Source of the DNA: Bettongia penicillata ogilbyi
Taxonomy: Eukaryota; Chordata; Mammalia; Diprotodontia; Potoroidae
DNA length: 64,000 bases
NCBI GenBank assembly: GCA_023548195.1
Contig: JAJHZJ010000754.1
Coordinates: forward strand, 1,208,501-1,272,500
Direction of reading: 5' to 3'
Each line of letters starts with the position of its first letter. Position 1 is the first letter of the stretch. A program made the translations under genes and the position numbers. The notes under the pieces are model-generated. The model made no database searches. It saw only the letters and a program-made list of their open reading frames with translations, and was not told where the DNA came from. Below, piece after piece: positions 46,291 to 58,387 of the stretch.

Positions 46291-46380
46291 TCCTTGCGTG
46301 AAGATTCCCTTCACCAATACTCCTTGTGTGAAGTTTCTCTCCACTAATACTCCATGTGTAGAGATTCCCTCTATACAGAC
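46291..46380. repeat. 30-bp tandem repeat, three copies
   Basis: Exact 30-base period at 46,291, 46,321 and 46,351: 'tccttgcgtgaagattccct', 'tccttgtgtgaagtttctct', 'tccatgtgtagagattccct', each followed by a variable 'ccactaatac'-like end. Confidence 0.9.
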
Positions 46381-46409
46381 TAGCAGCTTGTTAGTAACTT
46401 CTAGTCCCA

Positions 46410-46560
46410 GAGCAGGAGTTTTTAGCCTCAAATCTATGAATTCAGTATATTTAAAAATATTTTGATAAATATTTCAGTATAATTAATAGTCTTATGTATT
46501 TTTTTCAGTCAAAAATATTAGTTGGAGAAAGAGTTCATAGGCTTTGTCAGACAGGCCAAG
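46410..46560. mobile_element. Decayed hAT-type miniature element
   Basis: 'caggagtttttagcctc' resembles the hAT start CAGGGGTTCTTAACCT. The AT-rich core 'aaatattttgataaatattt' and the later 'gagttcataggctttgtcag' match the family also seen at 58.4-58.6 kb. Confidence 0.55.
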
Positions 46561-47039
46561 AGGGCATGTTGCAAAAAAGATTAGAGAGAATTTTCTGAGG
46601 TTGCCCAGCTCCCTAACCCTAACCCAGGTTTTCTCAGTTCAAAACCCAGGTTTTCTCAGTTCAAAGTCAGCCTCTCCCTGTTCCATGCTTTTTATTAATC
46701 ATTGATATTTTTGTAATGTTATACTATAATGTAATATGACACAATGTTTTAATAGACCCCAAATGATTTATTATGAAAAGACCAATGGCCCATTCAAAGG
46801 GAGGAAGGTGTAGTGGAAGAAGAGCCAAGTTTGGGAACGTGGAGTCATAGAACCAGAGTTCAAATAGCAGTCTTGTCACTTGTTAAGCTTTGTGATCTTG
46901 GGCAAGTCATGTTTACTCATCTGTAGAAAGAGAAGGTTGGGATACATGGCCTTTAAGGTCCTATCCATCTTAGATTTGTAATCCTATGACTTTCACCCTA
47001 CTTGTGTGACTTTGATGAGATAATGTCGTAAGAGGCTTG
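46561..47039. other. No gene seen; intergenic
   Basis: Includes a MIR-like SINE at about 46,850-46,990. A telomere-like 'ccctaaccctaaccc' near 46,612 is only two to three units. Confidence 0.5.
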
Positions 47040-47395
47040 ACTGAAGGAACTGGGATGTTTAGCATGGACAAGGGAAGACAGGGGGAATATGATAGCTGAC
47101 TCCAAATATCTGAAGAGGGTGAATATGGAAGAGGGATCCAACTTATTCTCTTGGACCATATGGGATAGACAGAACTCAGAGAAGTGGGTGGAAGTTCGAA
47201 GTGTCAGATTTATCCTTAGCAATTCAAGATATCTCCAAATGGAATGGAAGGTGATGAGTTCTCTCCCACTGGAGGTATTCAAGCAAAGGCTGGATGACCA
47301 CTTGTAAGGTACATTATAGTGGGAATTCTTCCAGATATATGTTGAACACAGTGGTCACTGATGTCCTTCTGAATGCTGCAATTCTATGAGGAAAA
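47040..47395 (+). pseudogene. L3/CR1 LINE ORF2 C-terminal remnant
   Basis: The plus-strand peptide at 47,089-47,307 runs 'KYLKRVNMEEGSNLF', then 'WVEVRSVRFILSNSRYL', then 'LPLEVFKQRLDDHL'. This is the C-terminus of CR1/L3 ORF2. The following 3' region ends 'ctgcaattctatgag', the CR1-type TTCTATGA end. Confidence 0.8.
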
Positions 47396-47544
47396 TGTGT
47401 GTAAATTTCGTCTTTTTCATCTGTAAAATGAGAGGTTTGGGGGAGTTGGACCAGATGAGCTCTAAGAATTCTTTTAGCTCAAAATCCTATGATCCTATTT
47501 TTTAAAAATTGGGGGCAAGAATAATAAACAAGGTGTTGTGGTTC

Positions 47545-47660
47545 ATCTTTTATTTTCTAAGAGGACCAGTGACATCAAGGGATGATATCTTGACCTGTGC
47601 TAGCTACCTATGATGTGGGCTGAGCCAATCTTTAACCTGAGGTGTTCTGTCATTCTATGT
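47545..47660 (-). mobile_element. LINE/SINE 3' tail of the second (non-BovB) type
   Basis: 'ttctaagaggaccagtgaca' then 'tcaagggatgatatc' is the reverse of the LINE tail seen at 42.1 kb. Confidence 0.6.
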
Positions 47661-48214
47661 CAAACTAAACATATCCTTCAGGCTTCTGCTCAAATTCCAG
47701 TCTTGGACTTTCCATTTCTGGCAAACCCTTCTCCCTTAAGGATACAGCTTAGCTCAGCCAAGGACTCATAATTTTCTTTCCTGTTAACTTTTTATCAATA
47801 TTTGATATTGTTGAGATCATGCCACATGAGGACTGGAGGAAGGAGCCTATTTATAGGACTAGACACTTCTTTAAGGAAGACCACAGATCTGGAGCTAGGA
47901 GACATATTATAGATCACTTACTCTGAGCCCTTCTTTTTACAGAGGAGGAAACTGAGGCCCAATAAGGTTAACCAACTTGACCAACATCATATCTGTCTAT
48001 GACCTGGCAGAGAGTTGCCTTGTCCTACAGAGTTGCCTTAGATAGAGAAGTTAAGGGTCAGCGTCACAGAGTAAGTACCAGAATCAAGATTGAAATATAG
48101 GTCTTCTTACCTCCCAGTCCAGCATTCTACCTACTCCCTCTTTCTGTCTCCCTTCTACACATGCCAAATATCATGTGTTCTTGGGGACATTCATACTTAT
48201 TTCAAAAAACCTTT
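47661..48214. other. No gene seen; downstream flank of CUX2
   Basis: A minus MIR-like piece at about 47,930-48,110. Otherwise unassigned. Confidence 0.45.
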
Positions 48215-48420
48215 GTTGCTTTTAAGTAGCAAGCATTTATTAAACATGTACTATGTGCCAAGCACTCTGCTAACCACTTTACAAATATTATCTCATTTGG
48301 TCCTCACAGAAAATCTAGGAGGTGGATTATTATCCCCATTTTACAGTTGAAGAAATGGAGGTCTTTCTGACTCCAGATTCAGTGCTCTATTCACTGTGCA
48401 ACCTAGATGTCTCTAAATAA
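48215..48420 (-). mobile_element. MIR-like SINE
   Basis: 'catttattaaacatgtacta', 'ttatccccattttacagttg' and 'tctttctgactccagattca'. Confidence 0.75.
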
Positions 48421-48837
48421 TTGATCATTAACATTATGTGCATGCTGCACAAATAGGTAAGGTGCTCTTTGAGCACCTATTGATATTTTGGTTGCACTGG
48501 ATTGGGGGCGGGGGGTTCATCCTGTAACATGACAGAAGATAATTGGTTCAGAAATTGAACATGATACATTTTACCTATATCATAGTGTCAGAGCTGGGAG
48601 GGGCCTTGAAAAAAGAGAATGTCAGGACTGGGAGGAGCCTTAATGATGTCATCTTGCTCCCTCATCAGCATGGACCTCTGCCAAAGTGGCTAGCTTATCC
48701 CAGGACCCAGGGGTCCTGAAAATACCCACTTACCACCATTCAGGCCACCATGGATCCCCATTGCTGTGACTTCCTGCCTCTGTTGGTCAAGAGTTTGGTT
48801 GCTGTTCCTCTGTCCCCATCTCCCAACCAAAAGAGAA

Positions 48838-51247
48838 GCATACACTCAAGCTTTATTATACAATTCTGTATTTTTAGTGGCTTGTTTACAGAACTTGTTC
48901 ATTTTTAAAATTTTTAACAAAGTTCATCAATCTCTCATAGAAACTTTTTTTTTCCATACAGTACATGAGCCCAATGAAAGGAGTTCACAGGTCCACCAGC
49001 TTTGAGTACAACAGGATTTCCGTGTTCGAAGACTATACTAAGTGCTTATTCCAATCCCGTTCCACTAAAGCTAAGGCTAGCACTCTGTGAAGAGTAGTTT
49101 GCATGTATGCCTAGACCTCAGTATAGCGTTGGTTTCGACAGTAAAAATAGGTCCATTTCCAGGGTTTGCTTGGTTCTGACGGGGCTATGGTCATGAAACG
49201 AAGGTGGTCTCTCTATTCCAGGTTCATTCCTTTTTAAAATTGGTCACTGTTAACTACTGCCAGAGTATAAAAATACCTTCATTTGGATAAAAATGTATAC
49301 AGTGGAAAACTCTTCGATGCATAGCCTGGGTGTGTGGAAAGGTTAAGTTTTCCCCGTCAGGGTTCGCCTGGGCCATTTGGTACGGAGGTTCCGCTTGGAT
49401 GACTGAGGGGCCCATGGCCAGACATGTTAGAATTGCATTCTCTGGAAAAACCTCAAGTCTTCTTGCATCCTCCCTGTGGCTTCCTGGTGCTTTGACAGAG
49501 TTGTTTCATACCCTCCTTCCCTCTAAGCCCCTCATCAATCATTATCTGTCTCTTTTGAAGGCAATCAACTTTCCCTGCCTCTGGCTGTCCTGACTTAGCT
49601 TTGGACTCAACCAATGGATCGGACAGTCTTTTAATGGAGAGGTAAAAAAATTAAAAAAGCAAATGTCAGTTCCACATGCCACCCATGTGGGGGAAACCCA
49701 GAAGAAACCTACAAAGTTTGCCACAGCTAAGAAGTTGGATACTACTCAAGTGGAGATGTTGACTTTCTGTTTGATGATCTTCATGAGCAAGTACATTGGA
49801 AACATCTGGGGAAGGTTCTGTTGAAAGTAATTGTTGCTTATTTGCCCCTCCCCAGTGATGCTTGTGGTCTGAAACTCTGGTCTCTGGGATGAGGACCACA
49901 ACAAGTCACAGAGGAAGAGACCTATCCCATACTACACTCCATGTTCCCCAGATCCAGCTCTCTAGACCTACAATATTTGAGTTTTGAATGCTGCCCAGCT
50001 ACCTCAAAATAAGGTAGAAGGTATGAAGGGGAACTGGAAGTTTTCAAATTCTTTTCTCAGTTTATCCCCAGGGCTAGAAGGATGATGAATTCTGTGGCTT
50101 TTTCAAAAGATGAGGAAGGTGCGGATGATGGTTATCTCATCTCAGGGAAGGGTAAAATAATGGCAGCATCTTACCCTGGGGTATGCCCCAATTCTCTTGG
50201 GGAAAATCTCTCAAGGTGTCATACCTGGGATTCCATATTTATTGGCAAAGACCTGCCTAGGCCAAGAATTTCTCAATATCTCTGAGTTGTCTCCCTACTC
50301 CCCACTACCCTTCTGCCTGGGCTGAGCTCCAGCCTCCTCTCCAATCCTTTTGCCCCTTACCCACCCACACTCACATACAGGTCACTTTGGGGACTGGGAA
50401 ATACATTTTGTCCATGGACGGTGCTTGGCTTCTGTGGATTGCAGGTTTCTAACTAGAGGAAGTGTAAGGAATTTTTTTTATGTACCATGCTACATCTCGC
50501 TCAGGAAGGACTACCGCCGACATTTCTACAACATATACAACGGCACATGACATTCGGTGTTACAAGGGGTTTCAAAAAACATACCACCAGAACGAAATAT
50601 ATACTTGATGGCATCAAAGTTTTGCATTTAGAGTCTTTTGGGACTTTTTTTCCTTTTTTTTTTCAACAGTCTTAGAAAGGGCAGTAGTAATGCACTGTCT
50701 CACAGACAAAGGTGGGGGGAAAAAACCGCGCTTCAGAAGTTCCTCCATTTGGTCAGTCTTATAGTGCTTTGTGATGGCTTTGAACAAATGTCTTCTTTAA
50801 TCTCATCCAGTGGCAAACTACAAGACTTCAGAGACCGTCTGTCTCCGGACAACTGCTACATCGTCCTGACTTATAGCTCTCTTGAATATCAAAGCAGCTT
50901 AAACCATTAATAAATTCGAAAGGATCCTTTATTAAAATAGCTAAAAGAGGTCTATAAATATTTTCTTTTTTTTTCTTTCTAAAAGAATTCTGAGTTTTCC
51001 CAGTGAGGATGGAATGGGGCCAAGCCCACCACCACCTGCAGGGATGTTGGTCAGGGCTGAAGAGAAGGCCTGACACTGAAACTTCCCACCCATCCCCTCA
51101 AAATTTCATGGAATTAAAAAAAAACAACTCCCACAAATCACAGTCCACAGATAGAGTTTGATAGTTCTGCTTTGTCCCCCTTCCCCATCTCATCTCAGTC
51201 AAGAGGGTTTTGCCACCTGACGGAGGGTGGGGAGTGGGCTCTGAATC
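48838..51247 (-). other. CUX2: Candidate 3' UTR of CUX2
   Basis: About 2.4 kb directly after the CUX2 stop. It is almost free of recognisable repeats, unlike everything around it. Minus-strand AATAAA hexamers lie at 50,928-50,933, 50,237-50,242 and 48,852-48,857, so alternative ends are possible. The repeat-free stretch stops near the last one, which makes it the best main end. Confidence 0.7.
48852..48857 (-). terminator. CUX2: Candidate CUX2 polyadenylation signal
   Basis: AATAAA on the minus strand, followed downstream by 'gagtgtatgcttctctt' and a G/U-rich 'gttgggagatgggg'. Confidence 0.6.
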
Positions 51248-52076
51248 TCAGAATTCCCACTCCATGGCCTCCTCGCGGTTGGCAGCCCTCTCTAACCGGT
51301 GGATGATGTTGTTCAAGTTGGCCATCTTCTCGTGCCGCCGTTGGGTGCTGGGGTTCGGCTTGGTGCCTGGGTGCAAGGCCCCCACTGTCTCTGCAGAGGG
51401 GCTGGAACTCGGCACTTTGGCAAGGGTGGCACCAGGTGGGGAGGGAGAGATTGGGGCTGAGGAGGAGGGCACAGGAGACACGGACATCATAAGGCCCGGA
51501 GAGGAGGCGGCTGAAGGTGAGTTCAGGGAAACCTCCAGGCTACAGCGGGAGGACTCAGAGGTGGATTTAAAGCTGATGGGGTCAGGGTGCAGCCGCTCCC
51601 CATCCTCAATCTCTTGGGACAGCTGGAGAAGAGGGCAGTCTGGGGTGGCAGGTGCCTGGTGCATGTTGCTACCATGCAGGAGGGACCCTGAGGTCCTCTT
51701 CTGGACTTCTTCTGTGCCTGTGGGCTCAGATAGCTCTTCTTTGAGGCTCGGTTCCTGGGTCTGGCCCATTTCTGCCTCGCCTGAGTCCTGAAGCCCCAAG
51801 CCCTCCTCTTCTTCCTCACCCTCATCCTGCTCTTCTTGCTTGATCGTGATCACGGTCTTGCCCTGGGCAGGGAGAGGGGCAAAGCTGTCCCTTGTGCCCT
51901 GCAGTTCTAGCTCCTTCACCACGGGTTTCTGGTCTTCTGCCTCTGAATCTGGGCTCAGTGGGGTGGGCTCCTGGTGGGAGTTGTTGGCTGGTGGGAAGCT
52001 GGGGCAGCTGCTCTGGTCCAAGTCAGCGTCATTGTCCTGGGTGCCCTCCACTAGCATCTCTCGGCGCATCCTGGAC
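51248..52076 (-). CDS. CUX2: CUX2 last coding exon: homeodomain end and C-terminal tail
   Basis: The acceptor AG lies at 52,078-52,077. The exon starts with G, completing the Arg codon split by the phase-2 intron, and reads [13 protein letters not shown], the end of the homeodomain recognition helix. About 275 residues follow, to the stop TGA at 51,248-51,250. The tail is acidic and Ser/Pro-rich. It has an IKQEE site and an LKEE site that fit the SUMO consensus (psi-K-x-E), and an acidic run (EGEEEEEG). Strongly CUX2-like blocks are '[12 protein letters not shown]', '[20 protein letters not shown]' and the terminal '[17 protein letters not shown]'. In CUX proteins this region carries repression activity. 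The middle of the tail differs more from human than the blocks named. Confidence 0.97.
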
Positions 52077-52299
52077 CTGTGGCAGAAACAGAAAGTTAGC
52101 AGATGGTGAGGGTGCCAGAGTGGGGGCTGTTAGCCCCAGAGTCCCAGAGCACTCTGGGCTTTGGTTACCTTGAGCAGCCAAAGTGATAAGAGCTGGAGAC
52201 CATCTATCTCTGCTTAAAGTGAAATACATCAGTTTCTTTGGGAAAATGTCAATCAATTTATTCTACTACAGTAGATTTAAATCAGTAAGACTATTTTTT

Positions 52300-52400
52300 T
52301 TTTAAAAGCACCTACTATGTGCCAGGTACTGTGCTAAACTCTGGGGCTACAAAGAAAGACAAAAACATGAATCCTGACCTCAAAAACCTCAGAATCTAAT
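52300..52400 (-). mobile_element. L2 3'-end fragment in CUX2 intron
   Basis: 'gcacctactatgtgccaggt', 'actgtgctaaactctggggc' and 'cctgacctcaaaaacctcag'. Confidence 0.7.
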
Positions 52401-52414
52401 GATTCCTACATACA

Positions 52415-52522
52415 AGAGAATGTCCAAACTGGGAGGGACCTTAGAATAGAGAATGTCAGGGCTGTGAGGGGCCTCAGAACAGAGAATATTAGAATTGGGA
52501 GGGACCTTAGAAAAGGGAACGT
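52415..52522 (-). repeat. Tandem units related to the 33-bp minisatellite (left part)
   Basis: Three to four inverse-orientation units: 'actgggagggaccttagaa', 'aatgtcagggctgtgagggg', 'ttgggagggaccttagaaa'. The array seems to continue at 53,925 on the far side of an L1. Confidence 0.75.
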
Positions 52523-53905
52523 CATGACAATAGTAATCCAGTATATGATAAACACAAAGATCCAAGCTTTTGGAACAAAAACTCATTTTTTTTGGAACAA
52601 AAACTCAAAACTGCTGGGAAAACTGGAAAACAGTATGTCAGAAACTAGATATAAATCAGCATCTCACAATGTACACTAAGATAAGGTCAAAATGGGGTCA
52701 TGATTAACTCACAAAGAATGATACCGTAAGCAAATTAGGAGAACATGGAATAATTTATCTGTCAGTTTTATGGATAAGAGATGAATATTTTACAATGACA
52801 AAATATAAAATACATAATATTGATTATATAAAATTAAAAAGTTTTTTGCACAAACAAAAGCAATGCAACCAAAATTATATGGAAAGCAGAAAACCAGGAA
52901 AAAACTTTTGCAATATGTATCTCTGATAAAGGCCTCATTTCTCAAATATATAAAGAACTGAGTCAAATTTATAAAAATATAAGGCATTCCCCAATTGACA
53001 AATGGTCAAAGGATATGAACAGGCAGTTTTCAGATAAAGAAATCAAAGCTATCTATAGTCATATGAAAAAATGCTTAAATCATTACTGATTAGATAAATG
53101 TAAATTAAAATAACTCTGAGGTGCCACCTTATATCTATTAGATTAGCTAATATGACAAAAAAGGAAAATGTTAGATGTTGGAGGGAATGTGGGAAAGCTG
53201 GGTGCACTGCTGGTGGAGTTGTATACTGACCCAACCATTCTGGAGAGCAATTTGGAACCAGGTCCAAAGGGCTAGAATATTGTGCATACCCTCTGATCTA
53301 CTAAAACCGCTGATAAGTCTATTTCCTAAAGAAATAAAAAAAGGGGAAAGGACCTATTTGTACAAAAATATAGTAGCTCTTTTTATGGTGCCTAGGAACT
53401 GGAAATCAAAGTGATGTCCATTGACTGGGGAATGGTTAAACAAGCTGTGGTATATGATGGTAATGGAATTATTGTGTTATAAGAAATGACAAGCAGGATG
53501 CTTTCAGAAAAACCTGGAAAGACTTACATGAATTGATGCAAAATGAAGTGAACAGAACCAGGAGAACACTGTCCACAGTAACAGCAGCATTGTTCAATAA
53601 GGAACTGAATGACTTAGCTATTCTCAAGACAATCTCAAAGGAATAATGATGAAGCACATTATTCTACTCCAAAGAAAGAACTGATATTGTTTGGATATAG
53701 ACTGAAGCATGCTATCTTTCACTTACATTTTTTCTATTTGAGTCTTCTTATACAAAATAACTAATATAGAAATGTTATACATAATTGCACATGCATAACT
53801 TATATCTGATTGCTTACCATCTCAGGGATGAGGGAAAGGAAAGAGGGATGGAGGGATAGAAATTTGGAACTCAAAACTTTAAATAAAAATGTTAAAAAAA
53901 ATGAT
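52523..53905 (+). mobile_element. 5'-truncated L1 (ORF2 end and 3' UTR)
   Basis: Plus strand, antisense to CUX2. Starts inside late ORF2 ('gataaacacaaagatccaag', 'ctgctgggaaaactgg'). It then runs through 'ttttttgcacaaacaaaagc', 'aaggatatgaacaggcag' and 'atgaaaaaatgct' to the C-terminal region. It finishes with 'ggaactcaaaactttaaat' and an A-rich end. Many stops. Its 3' tail matches the HAL1-like element at 25.0 kb. Confidence 0.88.
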
Positions 53906-53924
53906 AGGGAATATTGGAGCTGGA

Positions 53925-54010
53925 CCTGTGGCAGAAACAGAGTGGAGTGACTTTAGAACAGGGGAATGTCAAAGCGGGAGGGGTCTTAGAACAAAGTGTC
54001 AGATCAAGGA
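53925..54010 (-). repeat. Tandem units related to the 33-bp minisatellite (right part)
   Basis: 'actttagaacaggggaatg', 'tcaaagcgggaggggtctta' and 'gaacaaagtgtcagatcaag'. Confidence 0.65.
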
Positions 54011-54017
54011 GAGATCT

Positions 54018-54150
54018 AATAGGGGTGGAGAAACTGTGGCCTCAGTGCCACCTGTAGTACTCTAGGTCCTCAGGTGCAGCCCTTTGACTGAATCCAAACT
54101 TCAAAGAACATGTGACTTTGAGGATGCAGGTTTCTTACCCCTGTAGCTTA
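54018..54150. mobile_element. Miniature hAT-type element
   Basis: Ends 'aggggtggagaaactgtgg' and, inverted, 'caggtttcttacccctg'. The inside, 'tactctaggtcctcaggtg', is shared with the element at 1.5 kb. Confidence 0.7.
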
Positions 54151-55029
54151 GAATATAGTATGTTAGAACAGGACATGATCTCAGTCTTTTCATTTTACAA
54201 GATAGTAAACTGAGGCCCAGAGAAGATGGGACTTGACCAGCGTCATTGAATGAGTGGCAGATGCTGGGCTGTACCCCAATCTCCCGATTTAGGGCTCTCT
54301 CCACTGCCCCAAAAAGTTATAAACTGCCCCCCAATGAATTGACTGAAACCAGCAGGCCAGAGTAAGAGGCTGTGAGCCAGGGGGGATGGGGTACTTGCTG
54401 CCAGGTTTTCACCTGGGACCTGTTCCCGCCAACCCCGTTGGGATTTGATGAATGGCTGCAAAGCCTTTTCATATCATTATGAAAGACAGTCTGCCTCCAT
54501 TTAGGGAAAAGAAAAACCAAAGAATGAAAATGAGGGAGTGGAGAGAAGGCCATACTCAGTGTCAGGACAATGTGGGCCCAAATTCTGTGGGGGACACTTA
54601 CTAGGATGCGAGTGACCTGAGGCAGGTCACTCAGGGCCCTCCTAATGAGATGGCTGGACTAAGGAGTCTCTAAGCCTCCTTTGAACCCAGAATTAGGATT
54701 ATTCACACCACTGTGGGGCAGATAATTAAGTGGGACTGACCCCATAAGCTTTCCTGCTAGTGCTTTGAGAGCATTTTGGGGCCCTCTCCTTAATGCTATC
54801 TTTGTCCTCTGAGTCAGAAGGATCCCTTAGGATGGGGAGAGAGGGTGGCTTGGGTGAAAAGCTTCTGAAATGACTCGGGGTCTAAGACCCCCAACCTATA
54901 ACCCAAGCCTTTTCATTGTACAAGAAGCTCCAAGTACTAACCACTGGGACACTGGACTAGGAACCACAAAGTGATCTCAATTGGATGGGTTTGATTCGTC
55001 AGCTAGAGGGCTACTGTTACCTTCCATGA
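54151..55029. other. CUX2: CUX2 intron; no exon seen
   Basis: One minus MIR-like scrap at about 54,170-54,310; otherwise unassigned intronic sequence. Confidence 0.5.
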
Positions 55030-55760
55030 CTCCCCATCATCACCCCTTTTACTGCTTATGGGAGAAATTAGCAAAAAGTCTAACAGAAGAAAAGAAAGCT
55101 CATTCTAACCACCCACCTGACTCTACCCCATTCACCCTTCTATCCAATGACCCCAGTTGCACCCTACCCCTCCCATCCCTTCCCCTAGTTGCTTCACCAC
55201 TCTGTCCCATGCATCCAACTCTCCAACCTAGACTCACCAACTCCCTCTAGCTCATCCATCTCTCATGGCTTGCCCATGGCCACCCCAACTCCTTCCACCC
55301 TCTTGATCACATGCTACCTGTTTTATATTATCAATCCACTCCCCGACTCAGCCTTATTGATACCTTCTACCCCACTCCTCCCTCATCCCCTGCCCACAAC
55401 TCCCCCAGTCCCTCCATCCTCTTGATCCCAGCCACTCTTACTTATCCACCTAGAATTCTCTCCCTGCCCACACTCTCCTCATTAGATCCATCTCTCTAAC
55501 CCCTGACCTATTTTCTCCATCCCTTTGACCTCTGACCTCACCCTCCCCACCCCATCCACCCCTCCATCCACTTGACTTAAATTAGTCATTTATTTACTCC
55601 ATCTCATTTTATCCTTCTCTCCTAGGATTCAAACTTCTGCCCTTCTTTCATCTCCTGACCTCAGTTACCGGCAGTTTCCCATCTTATTCCTCTATCCACT
55701 TGGCCCAGACACCCCCACTCCCTCTACCCTATCTATCTCTTTCTCTTCCCAACCACAGCT
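55030..55760. repeat. C/T-rich degenerate simple-sequence tract
   Basis: About 730 bases with few G, built from loose repeats such as 'cctccatcctcttgatccc' and 'ccccatccacccctccatcc'. On the CUX2 sense strand it is purine-rich. No steady period could be read by eye. Confidence 0.65.
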
Positions 55761-56240
55761 GTCCTCACTCTTCCCATATGTAATCCTTCCTCCCAGGGCT
55801 CCTGCAAAGGTCAGAGGAGATAAACTTTGTAAAACACTTAGTGCAGTACCTGGCTGGCTCATAATATGTACTTAATAAACTTTTTTAGGCACTTAGAATA
55901 AAGGAATGGTGGATAGACGGTTGGGCCTGGAAATAATCAGATCTGGGTTCAAATCTGCCTCAGACACTATTTATTTCCAGTTCCCCTCACTTCACCCCTG
56001 CCCTGACTCCAGATGACTTCACTCTGACTATAACACTTATCCCTGAGGTGCCCTGCACTTACTCTTATGTGATCCACCCTTCAGTCTTCCCCATCCTAGT
56101 CCCCCCACTCTTTCCAGTCATCCATCCCTCCCCCTCCTCTCTCAACCATCTTTATTCTCACCGTCCTATAACTGCTGTCCCTCCCCAGACCCTTGCCTCC
56201 CCAATGCACCACCCCCTTCAGTTCTGGGATCCCCAAATCA

Positions 56241-57222
<982 letters not shown>

Positions 57223-58015
57223 GTGGCAGCAGATCTCTATCTAACCATCATCAATCTATTCATCTATCCCTCTCTATCCAATCATCTACCTATCTTTCCA
57301 TCTATTCATCAATGTATCTGTCTCTCTATAACCATCTGCCTTTCCATCTGTCCATCATCAATGTATTTATCTCTCTATCCAATCATCTATTTTCTGTCTT
57401 TCTATCCATCATCAGTCAGTATACCTATCCATCTCTCTCTATCCAATTATCTATCCATCTGCCTATCTACTTATCCATCACCAATATATCTATAAGTATC
57501 TATCCATCTCTCTCCATTCAATCATCTACCTATCTTTCTATTCATCATTAGTCAATGTGTCTATCTCTTTATCCAACCACCATCTATCCATCATCAAACA
57601 ATGTATCAATATAATCATCTATCATCCATTATCAATGTATTGATCTCCATTCAATTATCTATTATCCTTCTTTTCAACCATCATCAGTGCATCTATCCAT
57701 ATCTCTCTATCCAATTATCTGTCCATCCATTTATCTATCCATCCATCTGCCTAGCTACCTATCCATTATCAGTGTATCTATAGCCATCCCTCCCTATCTA
57801 ATCATTTACCAATTCTATCTATCATCAATCAGTGTATCTATCTCTCTATCCAATCATCTACCTGTCTTTCTATCTACCTATCATCAATCAATGTATGTCT
57901 CTTTATCTAATCATTTATCTTTTTATCTATCATCAATCAATGTACCTATCCATTTCTATATCCAATCTATTTATCTATGCATCATCCATCCATCATCCTT
58001 CTGTCTCTATCTTTC
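57223..58015. repeat. ~790-bp (ATCT/ATCC)n array with larger periodicity
   Basis: Tetranucleotide runs organised into larger blocks. Phrases like 'tctctatccaatcatctac' and 'atcatcaatcagtgtatcta' recur roughly every 70-110 bases, at about 57,270, 57,375, 57,435, 57,515, 57,705 and 57,845. Frames across it give Tyr/Leu/Ser/Pro/Ile repeats and are not genes. Confidence 0.9.
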
Positions 58016-58387
58016 TCAGACAAGATGTGATTTTATTTGCATTTTTTCTCGCTGTGAGCAAACTCCCTCCACCAATGTAGATCAATAGCTGTGCTTCATC
58101 TTATCCCCTTAGAGAGTTGTCTGGGCCACCGAGCAAGTTCTGTGACTTCTCCACACACGATGGGTCAGAGGCAAGACTAGAAAGCAGGCCTTTCTGTGCC
58201 CCAGGATTGGCTTCCTATTCACTATACCACTCTGCTTTTCCAAAGGTATCATCAGGAGGAGAAACACTTGGAAAAGGAAGTATCATGAAGAGAGGCATCA
58301 TGAAGTATAAATGAGGTATGGCTGATGTGGAAACAGCCCTTCCTTCTACCCTGGAACCCTTTGAATGAGAAAAGACCTAGAGGAGGG
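58016..58387. other. CUX2: CUX2 intron; no exon seen
   Basis: Unassigned intronic sequence between the tetranucleotide array and a hAT remnant. Confidence 0.45.

Noticed and set aside
46600..46640. Telomere-like 'ccctaaccctaaccc'
   Set aside because: Only two to three units, too short to call an interstitial telomere.
57223..58088. Leu/Tyr/Ser frames that look like membrane proteins
   Set aside because: Translation of the ATCT/ATCC array.
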